From contig NZ_CP020773.1 in NCBI RefSeq assembly GCF_002101335.1, forward strand, positions 62,001 to 126,000: a DNA stretch of 64,000 bases, written 5' to 3'. The translations under genes and the position numbers were made by a program. Position 1 is the stretch's first letter; each line of letters opens with the position of its first letter. Source of the DNA: Staphylococcus lutrae (lineage in GTDB: Bacteria > Bacillota > Bacilli > Staphylococcales > Staphylococcaceae). The notes beneath the pieces are model-generated. The model saw only the letters and a program-made list of their open reading frames with translations. It had not been told where the DNA came from and searched no databases. Below are positions 29,346-38,144 of this stretch, one piece after another.

Positions 29346-30641
29346 TCAATATCTTGCGTAAGCCAACTCTGCAAGCTGGGTTAATGGTATTAACCCCCAC
29401 TTGTAGCGTTGTTTTGTTGTAAGTGCACGATGAACCTCGTACGTGTTTGATAACCGCCAATATTTCTTGCGAGACTGTGCGATTTTCATTGCACTTCTAT
29501 GGTCAAGACCATATTGGCGCAACATCTTATATTTCGTTCTTACTCTTTTCCACCGTTTAAGAATGAGTTGTCTAAGTCGGCGGTTTAGCCAAGATTGCGT
29601 GGTTTCAATAAATCCTCTGATAAAACCTCTACCAAAGTCATTGATCCAACCTCTCGTCACTTGGTTAATTTCAGCGATAATTTCTTTAAAAGTACCGGGT
29701 CTATTTCGTTTCGTTATTTTCCTTAAGGCGCGTATTAAATTTCTTTTTGCTTCCGTAGTCGGTCTGAAACGACAAACCCCATTTACCTTGGTGATTAGAC
29801 AACTCAAGAACTTTAAACGTGAAACTGCTCCTACTTTACTTTTATCTTCATTGACAACCAACTTCAGTTGCTTTTCAATGAATTTCGTGACACTCGACAT
29901 TACGCGTTCACCTGCACGTTTTGTACGTACAAAGATGACAAAGTCATCTGCATATCGTACGAAACGATGTCCACGCTTTTCGAGTTCTTTATCCAGTTCA
30001 TGTAGATAGATGTTACAGAGTAAGGGAGAGATAACGCCCCCTTGTGGTGCACCTATCTTTCTTTCTGCGACTTCGCCAGATAGGTCAATGGCACCGACTT
30101 GTAAGCTTCTACGGATAAATGTGGAAATTGACTTATCTTGAACATGACGTTCGAACAAATACATGAGCTTATCATGATTCAACATGTCAAAGCACTGTTT
30201 CAAGTCACAATCTACGGCTATTTTATAACCTTCTTCATAGTAGGCAGCACATTGCTTAAGTGCTGTTCCTGTGCTACGATGAGGTCTGAAACCGTGGCTA
30301 TGATTTGAGAATGTTCGGTCGATGCCAGGTTCAATCACTTGTTTAATCGCTTGTTGTATCACTCTGTCTCTAGCGACAGGAATACCAAGCACACGCATTT
30401 TCCCATTTGGTTTGGGAATCTCAACTTTTCGGACTGCTTGGGGTTTGTATGACCCATCAAGCAGTTTTTGTTTTATCTGTGAAAAGTATTGCGCAAAGTG
30501 AGCATTCAGTTCACTGACTTTCATGCCGTCAATTCCAGGAGCTCCATTATTCTTCTTAACCTTCTTGATTGCTTTTTCTATGTTGTGTGGTCTTACAACA
30601 AGCTCCATCAAAGATGGAGACTTACGATACATTTCTTTCAT
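29346..30641 (-). CDS. ltrA: Group II intron reverse transcriptase/maturase
   Basis: A 431-residue intron-encoded protein. Reverse transcriptase blocks: GAPGIDGM (33-40), SHGFRPHRST (about 115-124), VDCDLKQCFD (about 143-152), APQGGVISPLL (198-208) and the catalytic YADD (230-233). A thumb/maturase domain follows (GWINDFGRGF near 330-345, RLRQLILKRWKR). There is no HNH endonuclease domain, as in class C proteins. Reading frame is intact, so the intron may be active. Start at 30641 or at the in-frame Met three codons on, both after AGGTGA. It belongs to the transcript reading from the T-box promoter. Confidence 0.95.
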   Translation of the reverse strand: MKEMYRKSPSLMELVVRPHNIEKAIKKVKKNNGAPGIDGMKVSELNAHFAQYFSQIKQKLLDGSYKPQAVRKVEIPKPNGKMRVLGIPVARDRVIQQAIKQVIEPGIDRTFSNHSHGFRPHRSTGTALKQCAAYYEEGYKIAVDCDLKQCFDMLNHDKLMYLFERHVQDKSISTFIRRSLQVGAIDLSGEVAERKIGAPQGGVISPLLCNIYLHELDKELEKRGHRFVRYADDFVIFVRTKRAGERVMSSVTKFIEKQLKLVVNEDKSKVGAVSRLKFLSCLITKVNGVCRFRPTTEAKRNLIRALRKITKRNRPGTFKEIIAEINQVTRGWINDFGRGFIRGFIETTQSWLNRRLRQLILKRWKRVRTKYKMLRQYGLDHRSAMKIAQSRKKYWRLSNTYEVHRALTTKQRYKWGLIPLTQLAELAYARY

Positions 30642-31136
30642 TTCACCTAAGATTTACTATACACACTTATGTATTCTTTTTCGTTCCACTACTTATCCTT
30701 CCATAAGCTGCCGGTTTCCCGTATTCTGTACGTCGTAAATCTGTAACCTCCAATCTTTACTTTGTATTGAATATCGTTCGGTCCTTCGGTACATTTCCCC
30801 TACTATGACCTCTGCTGACTTCTCATCATTCGTTGTTACTACGATATTTCTATCGCTGATGAGACCTCCCCGGGTAAGGTGTAACCCCTTTCCACTCATG
30901 CCACCGCATCATTTACGATATAGAACTCGGGTAGTATGGGACTTCATCTTGTTCAGCAGACTCATCCATTCTACATAGCCTTAGTATGATGTTTCTGTTC
31001 GTCGGTGCGCGTGTTTGCGTCCGACTTCCTTTAGATTCCACCTCACGATGGACACCCTTGTCATTCGCTAACAGTTCCTACTACCAAGCCTGTAACGGAC
31101 TTTCACCGTCAAGTTGTTACCCATGCCGGGCGTACT

Positions 31137-31399
31137 AAAAAAAGCCCCCTGTATGTTCATCAACATACAAGGGACGTACTTTATGCCGTGTTGCCACCCT
31201 AATTAAGAACAAACACGCCATTTGTTCTTCACTCTTCACTCTTATCGCGAGCAACACGCTTTATTTTCATAAAGTCCCTCTTCTTGTGTTCCACTATGCA
31301 CAAAGGTTTATCTTTCAGCCGACGGATAAACTCTCTTCTTCTCTTTGCGTTTTCGCCTAGTTTTTCAAGAATACAAACGGTAAATAAATATAAAATTCA
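31137..31399 (-). ncRNA. T-box riboswitch, histidine, of the hisS-aspS operon
   Basis: The T-box antiterminator sequence GGGTGGCAACACGGC lies at 31185-31199 on the minus strand. The terminator hairpin (GTATGTT/AACATAC core, CCC/GGG base) is at about 31144-31178, followed by seven T (31137-31143). The likely specifier is CAC (His) in the context GGAA-CAC-AAG, matching the downstream hisS. The T-run is immediately followed by the 5' end of the group II intron, so hisS begins about 1.9 kb further on. Confidence 0.88.
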
Positions 31400-31405
31400 C
31401 TCTCT

Positions 31406-31434
31406 ATCATACATGTTTTTATAAATCGTTTCAA
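31406..31434 (-). promoter_or_regulatory. Promoter of the hisS T-box transcript
   Basis: TTGAAA (31429-31434), 17-base spacer and TATGAT (31406-31411) on the minus strand. It lies just past the lytH stop codon and drives T-box, intron, hisS and aspS. Confidence 0.8.
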
Positions 31435-31438
31435 GCCT

Positions 31439-32314
31439 TTAACTTAAAAAGTATGTTTTTAATCCGTCCACAATCGCTTCCTCAACGATTTTTCGGTGGT
31501 TTTCATCATTCATCATGATGGTATCGGTTGGGTTACTGATATAACCAAGTTCTAACAATACAGCAGGCATCTCAGTTTGTCTTAGCACTTGATAATTCTC
31601 TTGTCTCGCTCCTCGATTGGATAGCATCGCTTTCTTTTGGATGCTCGCGTTTAATGTTTCCGCCAATCCTTCTTGTTGTTCATGATACCAATACACCGTT
31701 GCACCGTTCGCATTACGAGATTCAAGCGCATCGTTATGCACACTTAAAAAGACATCGCCTTTTAAATGACGATCGTTCAATTTAACGTACGTATCAGTTG
31801 TACGGGTCATTTTTACTTTAGCGCCTTCTTTTTCAAGGCGTGCTTTCAATTCCAAGCTCGTTTTTAATGTGATATCTTTTTCCAACGTTTTCTTACCCGT
31901 TTGACTGGAAGCGCCTTGATCTGCACCACCATGTCCTGGATCAATGATCACTGTTTTATTTTTCAATGGATTCGCTCTTGGGTTTTCATCTGCTGGAATA
32001 TCAAGATTTGTATGCCATCCCGCAATCCATCCCTTTTGCTTGCCATTAGTTGAACGGACTTGAATCCACTTTCCAGATTTACCAATTTGGACAAATTCAT
32101 CACCTTGATGGATAGCATAAAGTACAGGATATGCCGCATTGGGTCCCGTTCTAATTTCAGCATCTTCAATCAACACGATATGATCTGAATCGCTATGGCG
32201 TAACACTAAATAGGAAATCGCAATAATGCCGATTAAAGAGAGTGTGAGGCAAATACCATAAAACCGTTGCGGACGAATACGTTTTTGCTGTAGCCATCGT
32301 TCAAACTGATTCAT
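31439..32314 (-). CDS. lytH: N-acetylmuramoyl-L-alanine amidase LytH
   Basis: A 291-residue membrane-anchored zinc amidase. Residues 17-37 form a single transmembrane segment, about 47-105 an extracellular SH3b domain ([22 protein letters not shown]), and 118-289 an Amidase_3 domain with zinc ligands His128, Glu145 and His193 and catalytic Glu255 in [10 protein letters not shown]. In S. aureus LytH, activated by the polytopic protein ActH, trims uncrosslinked peptidoglycan and controls cell growth. The gene overlaps dtd by 4 bases. Between rel-dtd and hisS, as in S. aureus. Confidence 0.94.
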   Translation of the reverse strand: MNQFERWLQQKRIRPQRFYGICLTLSLIGIIAISYLVLRHSDSDHIVLIEDAEIRTGPNAAYPVLYAIHQGDEFVQIGKSGKWIQVRSTNGKQKGWIAGWHTNLDIPADENPRANPLKNKTVIIDPGHGGADQGASSQTGKKTLEKDITLKTSLELKARLEKEGAKVKMTRTTDTYVKLNDRHLKGDVFLSVHNDALESRNANGATVYWYHEQQEGLAETLNASIQKKAMLSNRGARQENYQVLRQTEMPAVLLELGYISNPTDTIMMNDENHRKIVEEAIVDGLKTYFLS

Positions 32315-32763
32315 AAAATTTTTCCTTCTTCACTTTCAAATATAATGGTAACGGGCCCTTCATTTTGTATGTCTACAAGCATATCCGTTCCAAATTCTCC
32401 CGTCTCAACCGAAAGATTAAACGAACGCAACTGATCATTAAAATAGCCATATAAGCGATTCGCTTCATCTGGTGCCATAGCTCGAGAAAAGCCTGGACGA
32501 TTCCCTTTTCTAACATCCGCATATAAAGTAAATTGGGAGATGGATAAAATCTCGCCGTTGATTTGTTGAATATTCAAATTTAACTTCTGATTATCATCTT
32601 CAAAAATACGAGAGTTCGCAATTTTTTTAGCTAATACTTGCGCATCTGCTTCTGTATCTCCCTCGCCAATACCGACTAATAGGCACAAACCTCGTTCAAT
32701 GTGTCGTTCGATATGATGGTTTTTAACACGCGCTGATCGAACTTTTTGTACGACGATTTTCAT
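32311..32763 (-). CDS. dtd: D-aminoacyl-tRNA deacylase
   Basis: A 150-residue DTD enzyme that removes D-amino acids mischarged onto tRNA. It has the two catalytic signatures: [21 protein letters not shown] (about 78-98, the SQF motif) and the C-terminal [11 protein letters not shown] (Gly-cisPro equivalent). It sits between rel and lytH with 12 bases to rel and a 4-base overlap with lytH. Start behind AGGAG. Confidence 0.95.
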   Translation of the reverse strand: MKIVVQKVRSARVKNHHIERHIERGLCLLVGIGEGDTEADAQVLAKKIANSRIFEDDNQKLNLNIQQINGEILSISQFTLYADVRKGNRPGFSRAMAPDEANRLYGYFNDQLRSFNLSVETGEFGTDMLVDIQNEGPVTIIFESEEGKIL

Positions 32764-32775
32764 ATATACGCACTC

Positions 32776-34965
32776 CTAATTCCAAACTCGCGTGACAGTA
32801 TAAATATCTCCGAGTTGTTTGATTTTATCTGCAACTTTATAAACTTCATGTACATTTCTCACCATAATACTTAAATTAATCACTGCATTTTTATCGATAT
32901 CCGATTTCCCAGCTACTTTGATGAGTTGGCTTGAAGTACTATTCACAGCTTGTAACACTTCGTTTAATAGCCCATTTCGATCGTACGCCGTGACTTCTAA
33001 ATCGACTTGATATTTTAGTGAAGCATCTTTAGATTTTACCCACTCAACATCAATTAAGCGTTCTTTTTCATTTTTGATGTTCGGACAATCTGTACGATGG
33101 ACTTTAATCCCATGCCCTTTTGTAATATAGCCTAAAATTTTGTCCCCTGGTATAGGATTACAACATTTTGACAATTTGATTAGGACATTATCCAATCCTT
33201 CGACATAAACACCCGAATCCGTAGTGATATGATCTTTAATAGGTGCCGATTTTGTCACTTGTTGCGCTTGATTCAATGCTCTTTGTTTATTCTCAATACG
33301 AATACGCTCAGTGAGTTTATTAACAATTTGTGAGGCTGTCACCCCTCCAAAGCCGACTGAGGCATACAAATCATCTTCGTTAGAGAAATTATACTTATCA
33401 TTGACAATTTTCATATTTTGCTCAGTTAAAAGATCATCCGGTTTATACCCTTGTTCTTTTAACTCTGCTTCAATCATGAATTTACCTTTTTCAATATTGG
33501 ATGAGCGATCTTGCTTTTTGAAAAAGCTTTTTATTTTACTTTTAGCACTCGATGATCGGACAATTTTCAACCAATCACGACTTGGACCATATGAATGTTT
33601 GCTCGTGCGAATCTCAACAATGTCCCCAGTTTGAAGCACATAGTCAATCGGTACAATCTTACCATTCACTTTTGCTCCTATCATTTTGTTGCCGACCTCA
33701 CTATGAATCGCATATGCGAAATCAATAGGTACCGCACCATAGGGGAGTTCAATCACATCACTCGCAGGGGTAAAAGCATAGACTTTATCACTTTGGAGGT
33801 CAAACTTCATAGATTCAATAAATTCTTGGGCATCTGATGATGTATGATCTGTTTCTGCAATATCTTTTAACCAGTTGAGCTTTTGACTATAATGCGTATC
33901 ATCTTTTGCGACTTGTTTGCCTTCTTTATACGCCCAATGCGCTGCCACCCCATGTTCAGCAATTTCGTGCATTTCAAATGTACGAATTTGAATTTCTAAC
34001 GGATCGCCATTCGGACCTACAACAGTCGTATGTAATGATTGGTATAGATTTTGCTTTGGCATCGCAATATAATCTTTAAAACGACCCGGCATTGGTTTCC
34101 ACAGTGTATGAACTAACCCAAGCACTGCATAACAATCTTTAATCGAATTGACGATGACACGGACGGCAAGCAAGTCGAAAATCTGATCGAATTGTTTCTT
34201 TTGCTTCATCATTTTTCGATAGATACTGTATATATGCTTTGGACGTCCATTGATTTCACCATCAATATTCATGATGTCCATTTCTTTACGAATGTTTTCA
34301 ATCGCATTTTCAATATAGGCTTCCCGTTCACTCCGTTTTTTCTTCATCAAATTAACAATTCTAAAATATTGAACATTATCGATATATCTTAATGCAATAT
34401 CTTCTAACTCCCATTTGATGGTATTAATCCCCAAACGGTGCGCTAATGGGGCATAAATTTCCAACGTTTCTTTGGAAATGCGAATTTGCTTCTCACGTGG
34501 CATTGCACGTAATGTGCGCATATTATGTAATCGATCGGCGAGTTTCACTAATATGACACGTACATCTTTAGCAATTGCAACGAACAATTTCCGATGATTT
34601 TCTGCTTGTTGTTCCTCTTTAGACCGGTATTTCACCTTTTTTAATTTTGTTACACCATCTACAATGGTCGCGATTTCTACGTTAAACATTTCTGCAACAT
34701 CATCAAATGTGTAAGGTGTATCCTCTATCACATCATGTAAAAAACCCGCAACAATTGTTGGCCCATCAAGATGCATTTCTGTTAGGATACCTGCGACTTG
34801 AATGGGGTGCATGATATATGGTAAGCCATTTTTACGAAATTGTCCTTCGTGTGCTTGATAAGCAAGATGATAGCTTTTGAGCACATATTCATATTGTGCT
34901 TCATCTAGATATGTTTTGGCTTTATGTAAAACTTCATCAACACTATATGGATATTCGTTATTCAT
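32776..34965 (-). CDS. rel: Bifunctional (p)ppGpp synthetase/hydrolase Rel
   Basis: A 729-residue RSH-family enzyme controlling the stringent response. HD hydrolase domain: His53 and the HDVIEDT motif at 77-83; synthetase domain with [15 protein letters not shown] and [27 protein letters not shown]; then TGS (about 395-455), helical, and C-terminal CC/ACT domains with [13 protein letters not shown] (zinc-finger cysteines). Both catalytic domains look intact, so it is expected to both make and degrade (p)ppGpp. A good promoter lies at 34998-35026. Confidence 0.96.
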   Translation of the reverse strand: MNNEYPYSVDEVLHKAKTYLDEAQYEYVLKSYHLAYQAHEGQFRKNGLPYIMHPIQVAGILTEMHLDGPTIVAGFLHDVIEDTPYTFDDVAEMFNVEIATIVDGVTKLKKVKYRSKEEQQAENHRKLFVAIAKDVRVILVKLADRLHNMRTLRAMPREKQIRISKETLEIYAPLAHRLGINTIKWELEDIALRYIDNVQYFRIVNLMKKKRSEREAYIENAIENIRKEMDIMNIDGEINGRPKHIYSIYRKMMKQKKQFDQIFDLLAVRVIVNSIKDCYAVLGLVHTLWKPMPGRFKDYIAMPKQNLYQSLHTTVVGPNGDPLEIQIRTFEMHEIAEHGVAAHWAYKEGKQVAKDDTHYSQKLNWLKDIAETDHTSSDAQEFIESMKFDLQSDKVYAFTPASDVIELPYGAVPIDFAYAIHSEVGNKMIGAKVNGKIVPIDYVLQTGDIVEIRTSKHSYGPSRDWLKIVRSSSAKSKIKSFFKKQDRSSNIEKGKFMIEAELKEQGYKPDDLLTEQNMKIVNDKYNFSNEDDLYASVGFGGVTASQIVNKLTERIRIENKQRALNQAQQVTKSAPIKDHITTDSGVYVEGLDNVLIKLSKCCNPIPGDKILGYITKGHGIKVHRTDCPNIKNEKERLIDVEWVKSKDASLKYQVDLEVTAYDRNGLLNEVLQAVNSTSSQLIKVAGKSDIDKNAVINLSIMVRNVHEVYKVADKIKQLGDIYTVTRVWN

Positions 34966-34997
34966 TAGGTCACCCCCACGTGATAAATAATAATTCT

Positions 34998-35026
34998 ATC
35001 ATACTACATGACAGCAAATAATTGAA
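34998..35026 (-). promoter_or_regulatory. Promoter of rel
   Basis: TTCAAT (35021-35026), 17-base spacer and TATGAT (34998-35003) on the minus strand, 33 bases upstream of the rel start codon. The rest of the 249-base gap up to apt holds only the apt terminator. Confidence 0.55.
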
Positions 35027-35120
35027 CCGTCGCGTTATGGATTCCCCCAACTCTGCACATGATTACGTCATATTTTATATTTTGTAGTCTCGACCCAACA
35101 CGACAACACCAAATGATGCC

Positions 35121-35161
35121 AAAAAAACAACCTCACTTAAATATTAAGGTGAAGTTGTTTT
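35121..35161 (-). terminator. Terminator after apt
   Basis: On the minus strand AACAACTTCAC..TTAA pairs with TTAA.GTGAGGTTGTT (one mismatch in each arm), followed by seven T residues. It separates the recJ-apt unit from rel. Confidence 0.8.
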
Positions 35162-35214
35162 GACTTACATTCATCTTTATTGATGGGCATCCCATCACGT
35201 GTCAGCAATTGCGC

Positions 35215-35733
35215 TTATTCATTATACGTAATTAAACGCATCACATCATAATCTTTAATCTTTTCAATACCATTCAAATAGGCTAGTTCAATAATAAATG
35301 CGATACCGGCAACAATCCCGCCTTGTTTTTCTACTAAATGAATGGCCGCTTCAATCGTACCACCTGTTGCAAGCAAATCATCAGTAATTAATACACGTTG
35401 TCCAGGTTGAATGGCATCTGCGTGCATCGTTAAAACATTATGTCCGTATTCAAGTTCATACTCATATCGAATGACTTCTCGAGGTAATTTCCCTTCTTTA
35501 CGCACTGGCGCAAAACCAATTCCCATAGCATATGCTACCGGACAACCGATGATAAAACCACGCGCTTCTGGTCCTACGACGATATCAACTTTTCTTTCTT
35601 TAGCAAATTGGACAATTTGATCCGTGGCGTACCCATATGCTGCGCCGTTATCCATAATCGTTGTAATGTCTTTAAAATTAACCCCTTCTTTAGGCCAATC
35701 TTTTACTTCCGACACATATTTTTTTAAGTCCAT
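35215..35733 (-). CDS. apt: Adenine phosphoribosyltransferase
   Basis: A 172-residue enzyme making AMP from adenine and PRPP in purine salvage. [11 protein letters not shown] near the N-terminus, [14 protein letters not shown], and the PRPP-binding motif [13 protein letters not shown]. The start at 35733 ([10 protein letters not shown]) follows GAGGAGG and gives the usual length; an in-frame Met 5 codons earlier overlaps recJ. It follows recJ by 11 bases, the same order as in Staphylococcus and Bacillus. Confidence 0.96.
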   Translation of the reverse strand: MDLKKYVSEVKDWPKEGVNFKDITTIMDNGAAYGYATDQIVQFAKERKVDIVVGPEARGFIIGCPVAYAMGIGFAPVRKEGKLPREVIRYEYELEYGHNVLTMHADAIQPGQRVLITDDLLATGGTIEAAIHLVEKQGGIVAGIAFIIELAYLNGIEKIKDYDVMRLITYNE

Positions 35734-35744
35734 TAAAATCCTCC

Positions 35745-38030
35745 TCATTCATTCCTTGCCAACTCATTTTCTATCCAAGACTTAATGGCACCAAACTCTT
35801 CATACAATAACTGTTTTTCTACTTCAATACGTTGAACACGTGCTTGATAAACACGACTCGAACGTATCGGTTGTTTATCAGTCGAATGCACAATCTCGAT
35901 TATACCATTTTTTTGAGAAATGAGTCCTAAGTCAAGAAAAACTTTTAAAATAAATTTTAACATCATCGGTTTGACATGAATAAATTGGCTGAGCGCAAGA
36001 CCTTCTTTTTCCAAATCAGTCCGCCCTTTTTGATACAATGCTTTATAACATTTTTTAAATTCATCGTCTTGTGGAAGACCTTCAAAATAAATTGAACGTT
36101 GATGTTGAAAGACGAGATAGATTTGGGATGTATTTAAATAACGACAAGATAATTGAACATCTTCCAATGTGAGTGGCAAGTCACGCATGATACATTTTTC
36201 ATACATTTCTGGAATCGCTTCTCCATAATAATAATCATGGGGAGACTGCTTATCACGATTAGGATGAATGAGAAAACAGACACGTGCCGCTTCATCAAAT
36301 AAAGGTAAACGTTTATTTTTGCTACGATAATCTAAAATTTGTCGCTCATTACTTTTTATATCTGTTAATATCATTTGAGGCGTGCGTTGACCATTCCATT
36401 CGTTTATTTGTAATGTACCAGTCACGTCCAAATGTTGTCCTGACATTAACTCATTTGAAAATGCCCCTTGATTCCAAAAAAGCGCTTGTAAATGCTGTTC
36501 ATTGAAAGTCAATTTTAAATGTGCTTGTTGTTGACCTATAGCTTTACATTGTTGAATCGTTAACTGATTGACTTGAAAAACGGGTCTATTAAAATCCGTA
36601 CCAAAGGGGCGCAGTCTTTCGATAGATTGAATTTGGTCAACCGTAATATCATCGGTTGATAAAACGACATCAACCCGTTGTATGGGTTGTAATTCATCCC
36701 CTTTCACATGATTGTGCATCCAGTCATTAAGCGCTGCTCGTAAGGCATCTACTTGATCGATAGGCAGTGTTAAACCGGCTGCCATATGATGACCACCGAA
36801 TTTAGTTATCAAATGTTGTTGTGCCGATAATGCTTGAAACATAGAGACTTGCGAAATACTTCGAGCAGAACCTTTGGCATGTTGTTGATGTTGATCGATA
36901 TTTAAAACCATCGTCGGCAAGTGAAAAGTCTCCACAATTCTGGAAGCCACAATCCCAAGCACACCTTCATGCCAATCTTCATTTGCTAACACTAGAAATT
37001 GCTGCCCCTCTTGAATCAATGCCTCAGCCATCAACATGGCCTCATCTACAATCGTCTTCACAATAGCTTTGCGCTCAATATTAAAATGTTCTACCTGTTC
37101 AGCTAGAAACAATGCTTCTTCCTTGTCCTCTGTCATCAATAGTTCAGCAGCAAGGGCGGCATCATCAAGTCGCCCAACAGCATTTAATCTCGGTCCAATG
37201 ATAAAACCAATTGTTTCCTCAGTAATATCATCCTGGTGTTGCGCTTGTTTCAAAATCGCTGCTATCGCGTGAGGTGCTTGAAGATTGATTTCTTTAAGGC
37301 CTTGACGAACGATATAACGATTTTCATCCGTTAAGGATACTAAATCCGCAATCGTCCCAATCATGGCATAAATCCAGAATGATTTCGGAATGTCATCTAA
37401 TAAACTTTGTGCTAATTTTAATGCGACTCCCGCACCACATAAACTATGGAATGGATAGTCAAAATCAGGGTGCATAGGGTGAACGATGGCATAAGCAGAA
37501 GGTAACGTATCACCCATTTCGTGATGGTCAGTCACAATCACATCGACACCGCGTTGTTGTATCATTTCAATTTCTGCATGACCTTGAATGCCGTTGTCGA
37601 CTGTGATAATAAGTGTGACGCCTTCATCATAAGCATTTTTAAAAGCCAGTTCATTGGGCCCGTATCCTTCAGTAAAACGATTTGGAATATACCACCCGAC
37701 AACTGCACCGAGTTGTTGTAGCGTCTTTACCATTATCGTTGTAGAAGTCACACCGTCTGCATCGTAATCGCCGTATACAAGAATTTTCTCTTGCTTTTGA
37801 ATGGCTGTATGTATACGATTCACAACTTTTTCCATGTCGCTTAATCGCCCCGGCTCATGCGCGGATTGTTTTGTACAATCTAAAATTTGTGCAATCTGTT
37901 CAGCTGTCGTGTAGCCTTTACTTTCTAAAATATTTCGCATGATGGGTGTTAATTTAAATTGGTCACTGACCTCTTGCTCGATCTTACAATCGTTTTGGAT
38001 CGTTTGCCATTTGTATTTAGATTTAATCAT
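35745..38030 (-). CDS. recJ: Single-stranded-DNA exonuclease RecJ
   Basis: A 761-residue DHH-family 5'-3' exonuclease for recombination and repair. Motifs: [13 protein letters not shown] (motif I), [13 protein letters not shown] (II), VTDHHEMGD with the DHH (III), [21 protein letters not shown] (IV), a DHHA1 region with GGHHMAAGL, an OB domain and a C-terminal Firmicutes-specific domain (about 570-760). The ATG at 38030 is spaced normally from GGCGGTG; a GTG three codons upstream lies inside that site. It leads apt. Confidence 0.93.
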   Translation of the reverse strand: MIKSKYKWQTIQNDCKIEQEVSDQFKLTPIMRNILESKGYTTAEQIAQILDCTKQSAHEPGRLSDMEKVVNRIHTAIQKQEKILVYGDYDADGVTSTTIMVKTLQQLGAVVGWYIPNRFTEGYGPNELAFKNAYDEGVTLIITVDNGIQGHAEIEMIQQRGVDVIVTDHHEMGDTLPSAYAIVHPMHPDFDYPFHSLCGAGVALKLAQSLLDDIPKSFWIYAMIGTIADLVSLTDENRYIVRQGLKEINLQAPHAIAAILKQAQHQDDITEETIGFIIGPRLNAVGRLDDAALAAELLMTEDKEEALFLAEQVEHFNIERKAIVKTIVDEAMLMAEALIQEGQQFLVLANEDWHEGVLGIVASRIVETFHLPTMVLNIDQHQQHAKGSARSISQVSMFQALSAQQHLITKFGGHHMAAGLTLPIDQVDALRAALNDWMHNHVKGDELQPIQRVDVVLSTDDITVDQIQSIERLRPFGTDFNRPVFQVNQLTIQQCKAIGQQQAHLKLTFNEQHLQALFWNQGAFSNELMSGQHLDVTGTLQINEWNGQRTPQMILTDIKSNERQILDYRSKNKRLPLFDEAARVCFLIHPNRDKQSPHDYYYGEAIPEMYEKCIMRDLPLTLEDVQLSCRYLNTSQIYLVFQHQRSIYFEGLPQDDEFKKCYKALYQKGRTDLEKEGLALSQFIHVKPMMLKFILKVFLDLGLISQKNGIIEIVHSTDKQPIRSSRVYQARVQRIEVEKQLLYEEFGAIKSWIENELARNE

Positions 38031-38082
38031 CTCTTTCACCGCCGCTTTCTTCCAAAAATATTATATCGAAATCCGCGCTAAA

Positions 38083-38127
38083 TAAAAAGAGTGAGGGACT
38101 AGAACAATCATTTTGTCCTATCCCTCT
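38083..38127 (-). terminator. Terminator after secDF
   Basis: On the minus strand GAGGGATAGGAC pairs with GTTCTAGTCCCTC around a 9-base loop, then CACTCTTTTTATTT. The recJ promoter (TATAAT at 38060-38065) lies directly downstream. Confidence 0.7.
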
Positions 38128-38144
38128 ACATTTAGCCTATATGA

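Larger units (their letters stand above)
29270..31135 (-). mobile_element. Group II intron, bacterial class C, inserted behind the hisS T-box terminator
   Basis: About 1866 bases. The 5' end is put at GTACG (31131-31135) directly after the T-run of the T-box terminator; group II introns usually begin GTGCG or similar. The 3' end is put after CTACTCGAT at 29270, the usual ending of class C introns. Domain V (29314-29345) and domain VI (29281-29303) are clear, and the element encodes a maturase without an endonuclease domain. Insertion right after an intrinsic terminator is typical of class C. A possible EBS1, TAAAGG at 31028-31033, could pair with the TTTTTA just upstream of the intron. Confidence 0.88.

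Noticed and set aside
30693..30899. A 68-codon open frame in the intron upstream of the maturase
   Set aside because: It lies in the region that must fold as intron RNA domains, has no clear ribosome site and no recognisable protein features.
29217..31435. The intron region as an insertion sequence or a retron
   Set aside because: No transposase or terminal inverted repeats; the reverse transcriptase has a maturase domain and is flanked by domain V/VI, which identifies a group II intron.
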